Source of the DNA: Heterodera schachtii
Lineage: Eukaryota; Nematoda; Chromadorea; Rhabditida; Heteroderidae
Length of the DNA stretch: 64,000 nucleotides
NCBI GenBank assembly: GCA_023374025.1
Contig: SIJG01000009.1
Location: 340,026-404,025 of the forward strand
Direction of reading: 5' to 3'
In this document: positions 1 through 11,102 of the stretch, one piece after another
Position numbering within the stretch: position 1 is the stretch's first letter
Layout: each line of letters opens with the position of its first letter
Notes under the pieces: model-generated
The model's input: the letters and a program-made list of their open reading frames with translations, nothing else
Told to the model about the DNA's origin: nothing
Database searches by the model: none
Made by a program: the position numbers and the translations under genes

Positions 1-279
1 TTTGGTTTTTAAATCTACAGGAGTTCTGCGAAGCGGACAAATTTTCGAAAAATGTTTTTTTTTGCAACGAATCATTTTAAATTTTTATTTTTTATAGACT
101 TTTGTTTACCAAGCAAACAATTAACTGAAAATTTTGGTAAATGAAAAGATTGTCATGCCAAACAATGTCCTTTTATGACTAATTGCCTCAGTTACCGTAT
201 AAAATTTTTGTTTTAATAATGCAAAAAGACGAACAAATTCCAAAAAATGAAAAACACGAAAAGTGAAAATTTATTTATT
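1..279. other. AT-rich sequence, nothing recognised
   Basis: No coding pattern or known repeat was seen. The left part could be intron or 3' flank of the minus-strand exon that follows. Confidence 0.4.
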
Positions 280-632
280 TTAATGCTGACCCCGTCCCGC
301 CGCAGCATCATTGGTGTGATGGTGATCAGCATGACGTTGAAACTGATGATGATGCTCTGCTCGAAAATGCCTCCTCTCCTCATCCTCAACATCGTCGTCC
401 TCATCTTCGAGTTCGTCTCCGCATGCACTTGAACTGCATGACGAGTCGGTGATGCTCTGCTGATCAGCAGCGACACAGGCATAGGAAGCCATTGCTTTTG
501 CCACCGATGTGGTCGCGTTGGCATTGGCACTGGCTGGTAATGGTTCGCGGTGTTCAACGAGTCCAGATCAGACGATGAAATCTGCAACTCTTCGTCCTCG
601 TCCTTCACAGTCTCGTCACACTCATCCTGGTG
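280..632 (-). pseudogene. acidic, His-rich exon, copy 1 (frameshifted)
   Basis: I do not recognise this protein. Read on the minus strand it opens after a good acceptor (CGTCCTAG) with a Cys-Asp-Glu-Thr-Val segment, then KDEDEELQISSSDLDSLNTA, a Tyr-Gln-Pro-Val-Pro stretch, then ASYACV. It continues into a Ser/Cys patch, an Asp/Glu run (about 20 acidic residues) and a histidine cluster near the stop at 280. A paralogous exon at 29241-29394 is nearly identical over the first 50 codons. Aligning the two shows copy 1 is one base shorter just after the Pro-Met-Pro-Thr codons, so the first and second halves are in different frames. It is therefore probably a pseudogene or a base-call error; an extra small intron is less likely. 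The acidic/His tail exists only in this copy. Confidence 0.45.
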
Positions 633-694
633 CTAGGACGAAAAAACATCAGTGTGGCGAAGTGACAATTTTTAAAGAGTCGGCTAGAACACCT

Positions 695-830
695 TTCCTT
701 AGGTTTTCGGGGTTGCTGACCACGATTCCTTCATCAATTTCGACCCATTTCGAATACTCCGAACTCGAACAAAAAGTCAAAAACTCAATTTTCAACAAAA
801 TGCACATTCGTGGTGAGCCGAAATGACAAA
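695..830. repeat. dispersed GGGGTCGCTGATCACGAAT-type repeat
   Basis: Member of a repeat found many times in the window. Its wording is a GGTTTTCGGGGTCGCTGA-like head, ATTTCGACC..TTTCGAATCC in the middle, and a GAACAAAAAGTCGAAAATT-like tail. Other members lie near 5430, 7430, 8580, 13507-13758, 14860, 20540, 21430-21835, 23030, 28500, 32215, 33378 and 34120. No coding content. Confidence 0.6.
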
Positions 831-899
831 AATATCAGTGTTCAAAATAATTAGTCTAATTTATCAATCTTGGTTTTAGAATGTAGCTCTACGTATCCT

Positions 900-1560
900 C
901 TATATTTATGTATTTCGTTCGTCAAAAAATTTTCGTTTCGTTTTCGTATTTAAAAATTTTAAATTTTCGTTTCGTTTTCGTCAGAGGAATTTGGACGAAA
1001 ATATTTACACCCTTAAGAATCACTTTTTTGGAAAAAAAACATCTCGTATGCTACATACCACATTTTTCTTTACAAAATTCATTGAAAATTCCAAATTCTT
1101 CGCGGCGGCGCTTGTCGGCACCGCCGGCCCACTAAATTCCCCTAAAATTTTCAAAGTCTGCCCTTAAAATTGCCAATTTTCAGTGAAAATATGTTGAAAA
1201 CGGTCAAAAATTCAAATTTTCCTGATTTTTCTCAAAAAATTGGCTCAAAATCACAAAAATATTTTTTTTTCATTGGAATAATTTTATAATTTTTTAAGCA
1301 GGTTTTGTCGACAAAATGCTCATTTTGAAAATTTTCAGTTGGTTCCCTGAATTTAATTAATTTCAATTTTTTGCGGCTTCCCCTATGGGACAGCGGACAG
1401 CAATCCTCTAAGAATTTTCAAAATAAAATAAAACAAAAACTTTCGTTCGTTTCGAGTTTTAAAATTTTTAATTTTCGTTTCGTGATTCGTTTTCGTGAAA
1501 ATAAAATTTTCGTTTCGTTTTCGAAAATTATTTTTTGGGTTTTCGCACACCCCTACGTGG
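900..1560. repeat. CGTTTCGTTTTCG-rich repeats around a GC-palindrome repeat
   Basis: Two stretches (about 905-1000 and 1437-1555) are built of repeated TTTCGTTTCGTTTTCG wording; the same wording in reverse complement fills 47800-47990. Between them, about 1095-1135, sits a member of the GC-palindrome family (GGCGCTTGTCGGCACCGCC here). This looks like one transposable element inserted in another. No gene seen. Confidence 0.5.
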
Positions 1561-2139
1561 CACACTGCGCGAACGGCTGATAGATGGCCGAAAATTGAGA
1601 GTGCCGGTCTTGAAAAACATCAAAATATACATTAACACTTTTAATGAAACAAATGTAAAAAATATTGAAAAAAATATTTAACACACCCACACTGCCATTA
1701 GCCCCCCCCCCCCCCCCCCCCCCCCCCCACTGACTTTGGCAAATGCTGTCATAACAACTCGTACAAGGCTAACTTTTAGGCCTAAGCTTTTATGTTAGGC
1801 CTAGGCTTACAAGGAAAACATATCGAAGTGTCAGTGATCAAATCACTTTAAAACAAGAAACAACTTTTTCATGTAGATTCATAGCCGACTCGCTATCGTG
1901 AATTTCGGCCTTAAAGTTGATAAGAACGGCTTTTTCAAATGAAAATTCAAGCAAAAAAATGTTTATTTCATGTAGCCCATTGCCATGTGTTCGGGTCTGC
2001 CTGAGAGATAAGAATTCTTTTGATTTTTTCCAGGTATTGTTTCACCGAATTTCAATTTTGTGGATATATTTGATAGAGGGAATGAGCATCTTATTTAGTG
2101 CGCTATCACTATTTTAATTTATTTTAAATAAATTTTTTG
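1561..2139. other. intergenic, with a C homopolymer
   Basis: A pure run of about 28 C lies near 1701-1728. Otherwise AT-rich with no supported gene. Confidence 0.5.
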
Positions 2140-2310
2140 AAAAATGACCATTTATCGATTTGCCAGAAATTTGATCATTTTTGGCGCCTGGATCAAAAAG
2201 GCCAAAATTTACAATAATAAATCAATTTGCTCTAAAATAAATGATTTCGACGCTGACAGTTCAATATTTCCCTCGTGAGCAGGACAAAATGTCGCAAAAA
2301 ATTTTTTTAT
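2140..2310. repeat. dispersed repeat, pair with 30055-30235
   Basis: Both copies run TTTTGAAAAAT.ACCATTT..ATCGATTTG, then TTTTGGCGCCTG.ATCAA, then GACGCTGACAGTTCAATAT and a GGGACAAAA-like end. Similarity extends over about 160 bp on the same strand. Function unknown. Confidence 0.55.
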
Positions 2311-2814
2311 TACATAAATAATGTGTATTTCCCTGTATTTTGTGTTGTAATTGTGTTCCCATTGTAAATGTGTTTTGGAAAGGGTGGAATAAAAATTGTA
2401 ACAATTCAAAATGTCACGCCACGCCCCCATATGGAGATGAATTTTTCTTAAATCATTGTTTATGTCGCTCATAAATTAAGATTGAAAATTGGAAAAAAGA
2501 AAATGGAATTGGAAGCGTAAATTTTATGGGAATTTTTTATGAGTTCAATTCAGCGGAAAAAGTTAATCGAATTTTAATGTGACAAGGGGAAGCAGTATAT
2601 ATTGAAAAATTCATGAAATTTTTGTTTTTTTTCACAAGCGGAAATATGGGAAAAATTTGTGGAATTTGGTCATTGAACAAATAAAAAAGCACCAGCGATA
2701 ACAGCAGCCATTTCCAAGGGGCATTGGTGTGAACAAATAATAGCAACAGATAAAAGTTAAAAAATGTGGGATATGCAAATTATGGAAATACATATTCATT
2801 ATATAACAAGAAAA

Positions 2815-2985
2815 AAATTTTTCAAAATTCTCGAATTGGATTTACCAAGAATTGTTTTTTTTTGCGTCGATTTTTCACGAAGAATGATTTGACCAGCTTC
2901 GGTTGCCTGGGGAAGAATTAAATCCAGCAGATGAATTCTCATGAATTTTGCCCTCTTCGGAAAGACATTGACAAACAGTGTCTTA
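2815..2985. repeat. repeat pair with 3520-3665
   Basis: Both copies contain TCTCGAATTG.ATTTAC, GTTGCCTGGGGA.GAATTA, GATGAATTCTC-like and ACATTGACAAAC wording in the same order. The two copies flank the repeat at 3010-3330 and the left arm of the foldback element. No confident gene; minus-strand openness of the left copy is probably chance. Confidence 0.45.
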
Positions 2986-3009
2986 CTCGGAAATTTGTCG
3001 AACAAAAAC

Positions 3010-3330
3010 CGACAACAACATTATAAAGAAAGAAAAAAAATGTATCAAAGCAACAATTTTCATTCAAAATGATCGATCATTTATCAAATGCCAAAAATTC
3101 ATTTACACATAATCAGTCAGACGCACTTTTCGCTACTTTTGTGGCCGTTGGTGGAGACAAAGGCCTAAAAAATCGACGCAATTTGAATTGGGTATTTCAA
3201 GAAAAAAAGGAAAAGCTGCTTCTTTGCCTAAAACAAAAAGTAAAAAGGCAAGGTGAAGTTTACTCGTCCCGGTTTTTCTTAAGAAGAAAATTTTTGGAAT
3301 TAAAAAGCCGACCGACTTTTTTCGGGAGCC
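3010..3330. repeat. dispersed repeat, pair with 9065-9372
   Basis: Both copies share AATGTATCAAA.CAACAATTTTC, ATGATCGA.CATTTGTCAA, GGTGGAGACAAAGGCC and GTTTACTCGTCCC in order over about 300 bp, same strand. The reading frames through the two copies are not conserved, so I treat it as mobile DNA rather than a gene. Confidence 0.55.
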
Positions 3331-4073
3331 GGAAAATCCGACACTGGAAAATCCGACACCGGAAAATCCGACACTGGAAAATCCGACACAAGCAGAAAAT
3401 CCGACACCGATGGAAAATCCGACACTAGCGGAAGATCCGGCACTGGAAAATCCGACAACAACTTTAAATTTTAAAAATAATTTTGATTGTTTGGGTTAAT
3501 ATCTCTGCCTAGGTTTACCATATTCTCGAATTGAATTTACAGAGAATTGTTTTTATTTAAATCAAATTTTTCACTAAAAATGGTCTGATCTTTTTCGTTG
3601 CCTGGGGAGGATTAGGTCAGGTGAATTCTCCTGATTTTGCCCTCCGGAAGACATTGACAAACTCAGGGGTGGGTTGGAACCGAATGATTCGAGAACAGCG
3701 GGTGGAATGGCATGCAAAATGGAGAATATCCCCCTCCCATATGCTAAAAACTGTTAAGCAATATTTACATTCTAGTTTCCCAAGGATCACAGAGATTATT
3801 TTGTTATTTTTTGGAGATGATCAAAAAGGGCATACAAATAAATATGAATATCTATGACTACCTTAGATAGGTTTTGGCAATAAAAGTATTTATTTAAAAT
3901 AACTTGAATATAGTAACTTTATTATATGTATTTTAAAAATTCTTAACTCAAACAATTAAAAATATTTTTAAAATTTAAAGTTGGTGTCGGATTTTTCAGT
4001 GCCTGATTCTCCGCTAGTGTCGGATTTTTCAGCGATGTCGGATTTTGCAGTGTCGGATTTTCCCACCGGAGCC
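3324..4073. mobile_element. foldback element with GGAAAATCCGACACT arms
   Basis: The left arm (about 3330-3465) is eight or so tandem GGAAAATCCGACACT-like phrases. The right arm (about 3985-4065) carries the reverse complement, AGTGTCGGATTTTTC, several times. TTTAAATTTTAAAAATA next to the left arm also recurs inverted next to the right arm. Interior is AT-rich and non-coding. I could not find a clean target duplication. Confidence 0.7.
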
Positions 4074-4079
4074 ATTTAC

Positions 4080-4120
4080 GACGAACTAGGGGGGGGGTCG
4101 ACCCCCCCCCCCCCCCGCCC
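4080..4120. repeat. G7 and C14-type homopolymer pair
   Basis: A G run followed directly by a long C run beside the foldback's right end; another G run lies near 4267-4276. Confidence 0.7.
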
Positions 4121-4439
4121 AAAAAAAAGTATGAAGAGAATGAGAGTTTTCTGGGGTTTAGTGAATGTTTTTATTTTTTTCCAAAAGAAATCAAATCTCA
4201 AAGCAATTTAATATAGTAATCCTCGACCAAATTTGTCGGGGATGATTAAAGAATTTTTTTTTAAGTCGGGGGGGGGGATGAAGAGCCACTCGTTGTAAAT
4301 GAAACTTTTACAAAAACTCGAAAAAGTTGTGGCACTGAAGTGGACAAATGGCTTTGGGATTGAACCGTCCAAAGCCTTAAAACAAGGATTCCCAACTAAA
4401 ATTTCAAAATTAACACTTTTGAAAATTTTATTCAAATGA

Positions 4440-4640
4440 AAAAATCAATAAAAAGGTTTTTGCGGCGCTTTTTTCATTTGGGAAAATTGGGGCAGGCGGC
4501 GCGGTAGGCGCCGCCGGAAAAATTTGGAAAATTAGAGTGCAATTTGTTAATAGAGTTTCACCAAAAATATCAATTTTTGCGATTTTGGGCTAATTTTTTA
4601 AGAAAAAATAAATTATTGTTTTTGCGGTGCCGATAAGCAC
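4440..4640. repeat. GC-palindrome repeat family member
   Basis: TTTTGCGGCGC, then GGCGCGGTAGGCGCCGCC, then GAAAA..TTAGAGTGCAATTTG and GCGATTTTGGGCTAATTTTT. The same ordered wording occurs at 11345-11520, 44590-44660 and 53875-53965, and inverted at 1095-1135, 25395-25690 and 29640-29720. Confidence 0.6.
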
Positions 4641-5229
4641 CACTGAAAATTTTTGAATTTTCTTTGAAAAGGTTAATTTGTAAATAGGGATTTTTTGAGG
4701 ACCAATAACTCTCGTCAATTTCTTTTTGTCCAAAAAACGATTAATATATTTTGTTGCATTTTTGTGCGTATCAAGGTTTTGGACGGTTCAGTCCCAAACC
4801 TTTGGCCATTTAAGTCCCATCCATAACTCGGTCCAAAGTTCTTTCCGTTAAAAAATTCTTTTGGATTCATGCGTTACAGAACGAGAGGCTTAGGGTGATA
4901 TATCATTGTCGAATTAGGTGAAGTACTAGCATTCTTCAATTGTGCCGCTATTTCTTTACATTCCCGGGCTGACAAAGGAAGGCCTCCTCTATGCATAAGA
5001 AAATTCCGAAAAAATTCCGAAGAATCTATGCGTTTTTTATTTTTTTAGTAAAATATATTATGGAATTTTCTTTAGTGTATTATGAAAAATCAAAAGGCTA
5101 TAATTTTCTGCCATACAGTTATAAAAGGCACTATTGTATGTTTTTATATTGCAATCTCATTTAAAAAAGGCAAAAGTATGTTAGTTGAAAAAATTTGAAA
5201 TGAAAAAACAACAATTGATCAAAATCAAA
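4641..5229. other. 3' flank of zinc-finger relic A, otherwise no gene seen
   Basis: The right half (about 5000-5229) resembles 13960-14241 in order and wording, showing that the duplication of the zinc-finger gene included 3' flank. Confidence 0.4.
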
Positions 5230-6055
5230 AAATGCCAGTATTAATAATTGCAAGGCAGCTTCCACAATGTCTCCGAAGTCTTATGCGTGCTCACGCTCAT
5301 GACGAAGGATTTCAAAGACTGAAACTTTGCTTGAACAGCTGCACCGCTGATTGCGAGCTGAAAATGTAATCATTTAGGTGGTACCACACCATTTTTGACA
5401 AAATTTTTAAATGTTAAAATGATGGGGTTTTCTGGCAGTTGATCAAGAATATAATATTCATTTCGACCTATTTCGAATCCAGGAAGCGAATTGGAACAAA
5501 AAGACAAATTGCAAAATTTGTCAAAATGTATTAAATTAAGAAAATTCTCGGATTAATTAAAAATTACATTTGAACTAAACCAAAAAAGCATAAATTTAAA
5601 GCAATCATACTTTTGGTTTCATATCGGTAAATTACCTGCGTAAATATGTGGAATTGGCCATCAACGAATGAGATTTCACTGGGGCCATGTTCACGCCGTT
5701 TGACTTTCGGAACAAATGGCGACAGGGTACCCTTGAAAAAGTTTTTTGAGTGTAAAAAACTAACGAGTTTTTATAAAATTGAATTATTTTAAAAAATTTT
5801 GCAGGAAATTTAACAATTCTGTTTTACCCCTAATTTAAACATTTTTCCGAAATCGGGTCTGCGATTCGGAGTTGGTCGAAATGTATACCGAATTCTGCCA
5901 AATCGATCAGGCTTTCTTTTTTGGCTGCGCGCAGATGTAAGGACTGCCTCGCTGCTCCCCGGTATGCCCTTTCCTCTGATGCATGGAAAGAGACGACTCC
6001 GTTTCGAATTCCTCCACACAAATTTACCCATCGTCCAACGGCAAACCACACTTAA
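5230..6055 (-). pseudogene. C2H2-like zinc-finger gene relic, copy A
   Basis: Minus strand. The 5' piece (about 5870-6055) encodes a Val-Lys-Cys-Gly-Leu-Pro-Leu-Asp start like copy B but in shifted frames. The piece at about 5636-5727 corresponds to the exon of copy C at 28268-28365 (shared TACCCTGTCGCCATTT) with several stops. The piece at 5230-5357, after acceptor CATTTTCAG, corresponds to copy C's last exon (shared CAATCAGCGGTGCAGC and AAATCCTTCG.CATGA). The segment equivalent to copy C's second zinc-finger exon is not found. Frame breaks in two of three exons mark it as dead. Function of the family is unknown. Confidence 0.5.
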
Positions 6056-6680
6056 CAAATGACCCCATCATGAACAAAATTAATGAATAAAATGCTACAC
6101 ATACAATATGGATTTATATGTTTTTTCTGCACATATTCTGTAAAGAAAGGGGTTCATAAAAAGCATTTCTACGTTAAAGTTTTTGATTTGATTAAGTTTT
6201 AGCCAGGGCTCCCAACTGAGAATTTTAAAAATCAACTTTTGGCCGACCAAAAAATGAGCATTACGGGCCAGGCCATTTTGCGAGGCCGTTTTTGTACGAG
6301 TGCCTGTTTTAGCATTAGAATTGTTTAGATTTATATTGTATGAGGTATTGGTATAATTGTGGTAAATAATAATTTTGAAAATTTATTAACAGTATTTATT
6401 AAGTAAAGTAGTGCACGACCAGCAGTTATTAAAGGTACCCCCGGTTTTCTGTTATGCCGGTTTTAGAGTCCCCGGTTTTCGGTTATTTCAGCGGTTGATG
6501 AAAAAATTTTCCAATATAATTTAATCTGTTTTTTTTCACCAAAAAACTGAATAGATGACACATAAAATAAAAATATAATTTAATACATTTTTTGGGGTAT
6601 AATTAGTCACTGGTTTTTCTCAGAGCTTATTTTAACATCTCTCACAGCTTATTTTTAAATTTTATTTAAAATTCAATTAT
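6056..6680. other. no gene seen
   Basis: AT-rich. A short stretch at 6437-6500 has three CCCGGTTTTC/GCCGGTTTTA phrases, like the arms of other repeat elements. Confidence 0.4.
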
Positions 6681-6683
6681 CAT

Positions 6684-6815
6684 TTTGTGGGTCCTTTGTC
6701 TGTGGCTCCTCTGTCTTTGTAGGTCCTATGTCCGTTGGTCCTTTGTCTTTATGGGTCCCTTGTCTGTGGGTCCTTTGTTCGTGGGTCCTTTGTCTGTGGG
6801 TCCTTTGAGAGTACG
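6684..6815. repeat. minisatellite, ~15-bp unit GTGGGTCCTTTGTCT
   Basis: Eight or nine diverged head-to-tail units; the right end is the most regular. It may be one arm of a broken foldback element, since other arms in the window are also short tandem phrases. Confidence 0.7.
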
Positions 6816-7125
6816 TCTTTGTGAGTATTCACAAAAAATGAGTAAAAAATTAAAAAAAAAAATCTGCTCGCAAATTTAGCAACACTCATTCCCCACGTCC
6901 ACCCGAAAAGTTTTTAGAAGTTTTTAAACTTTCTAGAGAATTTTTTTAACAGATAATGATTTTTCGAAAAAATTTCCTGATAAATTTATCTTGAAATTTT
7001 TCTAAAAACACAAATTTCCAAAAAATTAAAAAAAAAAATTTTTTTATTTCCCAAGCCTAGCAATTCCACCGAAGAAAGTTGAGCAAGGCGCACCCCATTC
7101 AACACAAAAAACCCATTTTGAAACC

Positions 7126-7290
7126 ATGATGAGTGCGTCAGTGCATTCCATGGGTGCCAAATTGAGCACTTCCACCGGCCGCAGCCATTCGCCGCCGCCT
7201 CCGGACGCCTCCGTCAGCACGCCTTTCACACGCGCAAACAGAAACCGACGGCGCCAGGCAGCGTCGCTGTCACCGTCTCAGTTTACGCCC
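7126..7290 (+). CDS. candidate first exon, Ser/Pro/Arg-rich
   Basis: I do not recognise it. A GC-rich island in AT-rich surroundings reads from ATG as MMSASVHSMGAKLSTSTGR, then a Ser-His-Ser-Pro-Pro-Pro-Pro block, Thr-Arg-Ala-Asn and an Arg-rich patch. An internal Met-Gly-Ala-Lys could be a myristoylation-type start, but this is speculative. A possible donor (CTCA|GTTTAC) lies near 7282. The next GC-rich island, 7927-8101, may belong to the same gene. Base composition is the main support. Confidence 0.35.
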
Positions 7291-7640
7291 CACATTTTTT
7301 TGTTTTCAAAATTAAAAAATATCAGATATTTTGGCATTTTTCAGGTTTTTAGGATATATTTGAGGGATTTTTAATGCATATTTTATGCGCATATTTGGCA
7401 TTTTTTAGTGCATACAACTTATAACCCTACTGATCACAAATTCGGCACCCGCTTCGAACACGGGAACCGAATTAGAACAAAAAGTCGAATCCTTTTTCAC
7501 CAAAATTCACACTTAATGTCAAAGACCGATACATGGCACAATCAACGACTCTTAAAAGCTAACGGTCAAGGGCAACCTTTTTTTATTCTTTACATCCTGA
7601 AGGAGCAAAAACGGTTGACAGTCACCGTATCCGAACTCGA

Positions 7641-7749
7641 CTTTGGACCAGGGATGGCATTCCGAGGCCCCAAAAATTTTCGGAAATCGGAATTCCGGGG
7701 GTCCAAAATTTTTCGGAAACCGGAATTCCGTGCCATCCCTGCTTTGGAC
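7641..7749. mobile_element. 93-bp hAT-like miniature element, perfect 8-bp TSD
   Basis: Element 7649-7741 begins CAGGGATGGCA and ends TGCCATCCCTG. It is flanked on both sides by CTTTGGAC (7641-7648 and 7742-7749). Inside are inverted CCGGAATTCC-like phrases. A one-ended relative starts near 36860 in a serpin intron. Confidence 0.85.
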
Positions 7750-7926
7750 CCTGTGCAAAAAAACCCGGAAAAAAGATATTAAAAAAATTGCAATAAAAAT
7801 TCAGTGAACGCAAAACAAATGCCCAGCTGTAGCAGCGCTTGCCCATAGCATTGATCATTGGATTCTGTTTCACCGGTTCGACCTCAATTTTGTATTTCTA
7901 CCCAGAAACGATTGAATAGAAAATAA

Positions 7927-8101
7927 TGACCATCAATCTGGTGACAAATTGCACCAAAAATCCACCCCATGCACGTTTCGGCCCTGCGCCCGGACCGGCA
8001 CACGCACAGGCGCATCGCCAACTGTTACTGGCCAAAAAAGGCGCCGGCACCTTGGCGCGCCACGCCTCGCCTTTGACGACGGTGGCGCCCCACGCGCGCT
8101 A
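7927..8101 (+). CDS. candidate small exon, Ala/His/Pro-rich, ends in stop
   Basis: Unrecognised. From ATG 7927 the GC-rich frame reads MTINLVTNCTKNPPHARFGP, then an Ala-His-Ala-Gln repeat, LLLAKKGAG and ...VAPHAR before the stop, 57 residues. The composition contrast with its AT-rich surroundings suggests a real exon, perhaps the last exon of a gene starting at 7126. No clear acceptor was found close upstream, and the frame is closed just before the ATG. Confidence 0.3.
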
Positions 8102-9060
8102 AAACTGGCATAAATTAAAATAAAAATGTGTCAAAAAAGGGAAAACCAAAACAAAATGCATTGGCAGATATGGCAACTACAATTTTTGAAATTTGTCCAT
8201 TCTACCAAAATGCTGCTACAAATCGGAGGTTGGTAATCGCCGCTTTTAAAAGTGCTTTCACTTCTGGGTGCACTTCATCCGCCCAAGGCCCCCTTCCATC
8301 CGTCCCCAAAACCAATAGGGGGAAATTGGATTTGTTAAGTTATAGGTTTTTCGTGGGCAGTGCCATTAAAACTAATCATTGTTAAAAAATGCAAATTGGT
8401 ATAAAATAAACATTTTCAAAATAACCCAAATATGTTTTTGTGTGCCAAAACGCTAAAAGTTCTCTCACCATACTAAGACGTAAAAAACGACGTTAAAATG
8501 TAAAATGCAAAAAAAAAGTACATTTCAAAATTTGTCTAGAAAAACTCATTGAAATTCATACAATTTGGGTTTACAATTTTTGTTCGAATTCGGGTCTGGG
8601 ATTCGGAGTTAAAATAGATTTCGGATGCGTGATCATGACCCCGAAAAGCCCAGGAAAGGCGTTTTTGGTTATTTCTTAAATTTTTTAAATTTTTTTTTGA
8701 AAAATGGGGGAACAAAGCAACTATTACCTAAGGACGAAACCCAACTATACTGTTTTTCGACAAAAAAATCGTCATAACTTTTGTTCAAGTCAACCAAATA
8801 TCTAATTGCCTTTTCACCGATCAGACTTTTTTTTTCGACATTTCCTTTGCTGAATTTCAAATCTTGTCAAAAAACAAAAGGTCATAAAATCCAAAAAAGT
8901 AGATAAGTTAAAAAAATTCATGTTAGAGGGACATGCAATTCTCCTAATAAGGCTTTCTTAAGTTTTATGCTTTTAGACGCTAAGCTTGAAAAAATTGTTT
9001 AGTTTGAATCTAATTTTGGACATAGGCGCAAATGTTTTAGACGGAAATTTGTAGAACAAA
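8102..9060. other. no gene seen; repeat fragments
   Basis: Contains a dispersed CGGGGTC-family fragment in inverted orientation (about 8580-8655) and an ATAACTTTTGTTCAAGTCAACC stretch (8770s) like the interiors of the foldback elements. Confidence 0.4.
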
Positions 9061-9064
9061 TATA

Positions 9065-9372
9065 AAAAAAAAACAATTTTAAAGAGCAGAAAAATGTATC
9101 AAAACAACAATTTTCATTCGAAATGATCGACCATTTGTCAAGTGCCAAAAATTCATTTCCACAAAACATTCAGACGCCCTTTTCACTGCTTTGACCCGCT
9201 TTTGGCTGCCGGTGGAGACAAAGGCCTAAAAAAGCAAAGCAATTTAAATTGGGTAATTCAAGAAAAAAAAAGGAAAAGCTGCTTTTTTGCCCAAAACAAA
9301 GGCAATGTTGGAGTTTACTCGTCCCGATTTTTCTTAAAAGAAATTTTGGGAATTAATTTAGGGTTTAAATAA
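9065..9372. repeat. dispersed repeat, second copy of 3010-3330
   Basis: See 3010-3330 for shared wording. This copy has small indels that change every frame. Confidence 0.55.
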
Positions 9373-9556
9373 AAATGAATTTTTGAAAAATGTTCAAATT
9401 CGGTTCCGGTGTTCAAATATGATAAAAATGGAATCAGCGACTCGGAATACTCCTTAAAACTTAGTCCAGAACTTTTTTTTAATCAAATTTAACAAAAAAT
9501 CGGGACAAGTCAACTCCACAATCGCCAGCAAAAGATGCGCCCCGCTCGCTGCTCAC

Positions 9557-9674
9557 CCAATGCAATTTGGAGGACGCAATTCAAGATGACAGTGTTCGAA
9601 GCATAAAAATTCCATCTTTTTGATGCTGTCAAATCGCCGTCGTCCGTTTTCTCCCCAATTGAGCATCGCTGTCG
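9557..9674 (-). CDS. candidate exon with GTGAGC donor
   Basis: Minus strand, GC-rich. One frame is open through MLNWGENGRRRFDSIKKMEF, then Cys/His residues and ends Pro-Asn-Cys-Ile-Gly at donor TGCATTGG|GTGAGC. The last ten codons and the donor resemble the end of the exon at 19464-19733 (Gln-Asn-Cys-Ile-Gly, TGCATTGG|GTAAGC), suggesting the same family. The plus strand is also open here, so strand choice rests on the donor and that resemblance. Confidence 0.3.
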
Positions 9675-10284
9675 CTTCAAAAAACATTTCTTTCAAAAAT
9701 TATCATTTAAAAATCTAAATTTCTCTCTGAATCCAAAAAATAAGTACAAAATAAGTACATTGAGCTCAAATAAGTACAATACTTACAAATAAGTACAAAG
9801 GGTAACCCTGATTTAGATAAATAATTTTAAAATCAAAATTCTTTTCAATAAAATGAGATGAATTTTAGAAAAATTTTTCATTTATTATGCCGATTCTTAG
9901 GCGTTTGTTTTTCCTTTTAAGAAAGAAAAACAACAACAAAATGCTTAATTTTTTTTTAAATTTATTCAGCATCAACGGCAAATAAATCACAATTATGCCA
10001 CTGATAGATGTGAAAAAAAGTCAACGACGAATTAAAAACTTGGACATTTTGGTGATTTTTTATTCGAAATTTTGAAATTTCACTGGAGTTTAAACCTAGA
10101 CAAATTAAGAGAGAGAATTAATTAAATCAGGATGTAGATCAAGGAATTTGGTGAGGGAGGGATTTTGCCATTTTTGGCAAATTTTAATAAGAAAAATGCA
10201 ATAAAAACGAAAAACCTGATTTTCTTATTCAGTTCTGAGTTGAAACAGCCTCGAAAATTGAAAATGCCCTTCTTGATAGAGCGG
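9675..10284. other. no gene seen
   Basis: AT-rich; ATAAGTACAA occurs four times in tandem near 9740-9800. Confidence 0.4.
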
Positions 10285-10665
10285 AAAGGGTCGTTTCGGC
10301 ACTAGCCCAAGTTTTTGGAGAATATACTTTTTTCATTGTCAACCAAATTCAACAATCTTGATTATGATACGAAAGCCCTTCATATGCTCAATTAGCCAAA
10401 CAAAAAGCAAAAGATTTTGGAGTCTGTAAAAAAAGTTATAAAGAAAAAACCTTAAAAATTTCGACTTTTTTGCTATATTATAACTTTTTTAGTAATTGTC
10501 TAATCGCCAAGCAATAGCTTAGAAATAGTTAAAATGATAAGCTTTAGAGTGATACCAATATTATTAGATTTGGTTGCCAATGAAAAAAGTTAGTCCAAAA
10601 ACTTAGGCTGGCGCCGAAACGACCCCTCCTCTTGACAGAGGGCAATAAGCGGGATTGAGTTTCAA
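10260..10665. mobile_element. foldback element with GTCGTTTCGGC arms
   Basis: Left arm has GGGTCGTTTCGGC near 10290, right arm GCCGAAACGACCCC near 10612-10626. The interior carries ATTCAACAATCTTG..ATACGAAAGCCCTT and the inverted AAGCTTTAGAGTGATACCAATA, plus GTAATTGTCTAATCGCCA. This interior matches that of the 32353-32843 element, whose arms are different. Confidence 0.65.
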
Positions 10666-10759
10666 GGTTTAAATCCACTTGCCTGTAAAATTTTTTAAAA
10701 TTAATTTCTGGGCCGCTTATCACGAATTTGACATCCATCTTATCCAATTCGAGTTACTG

Positions 10760-10880
10760 ACCCTAACTCGAAACCTCTATTGGGCTTCAAAAAAAATCAG
10801 ATTTTGGGGTCGAAAATCAAATCAGAACATTTTGCGAAATTGCTTAAAGTTGTTTTTACATTCTATTTAATCATAAACGT
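10760..10880. repeat. repeat, second copy at 11838-11960
   Basis: AACTCGAAACCTCTATTGGG through AACATTTTGCGAAATTGCTT is nearly identical in both copies, same strand, about 95 bp. Confidence 0.7.
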
Positions 10881-11102
10881 ATTAAATATTTTCACCTCCC
10901 ATTATGGATTTGAATAGTATTGAGGAATAAATTAGCAAATCGTACGGAAAATTTTTTTTGAAAATTTAGTGCACTTAGTTAACAGATTTTGGCGAAAAAT
11001 TGTCCAAATTTTGTGATTTTTGAGCTATATTTTTTTTAATTGTGAAAAAGCCCGAATCGAGTGATCAATATTTGCTAGAACTTTCCAAAAATTTGGGACA
11101 GA

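Noticed and set aside
1690..1730. Poly-C run as possible telomere or tail
   Set aside because: Pure C with no TTAGGC-type repeat; one of many G/C homopolymers in the window.
3069..3428. 119-codon plus-strand open frame
   Set aside because: Runs from a dispersed repeat into the GGAAAATCCGACACT arm; the paralogous repeat at 9.1 kb does not keep the frame.
3324..4073. CRISPR-like array
   Set aside because: Phrases are contiguous without spacers, inverted on the other side, and the genome is eukaryotic; it is a foldback element.
6685..6879. Open frame with Val-Gly-Pro-Leu-Ser repeats
   Set aside because: Product of the 15-bp minisatellite; no splice sites or composition typical of an exon.
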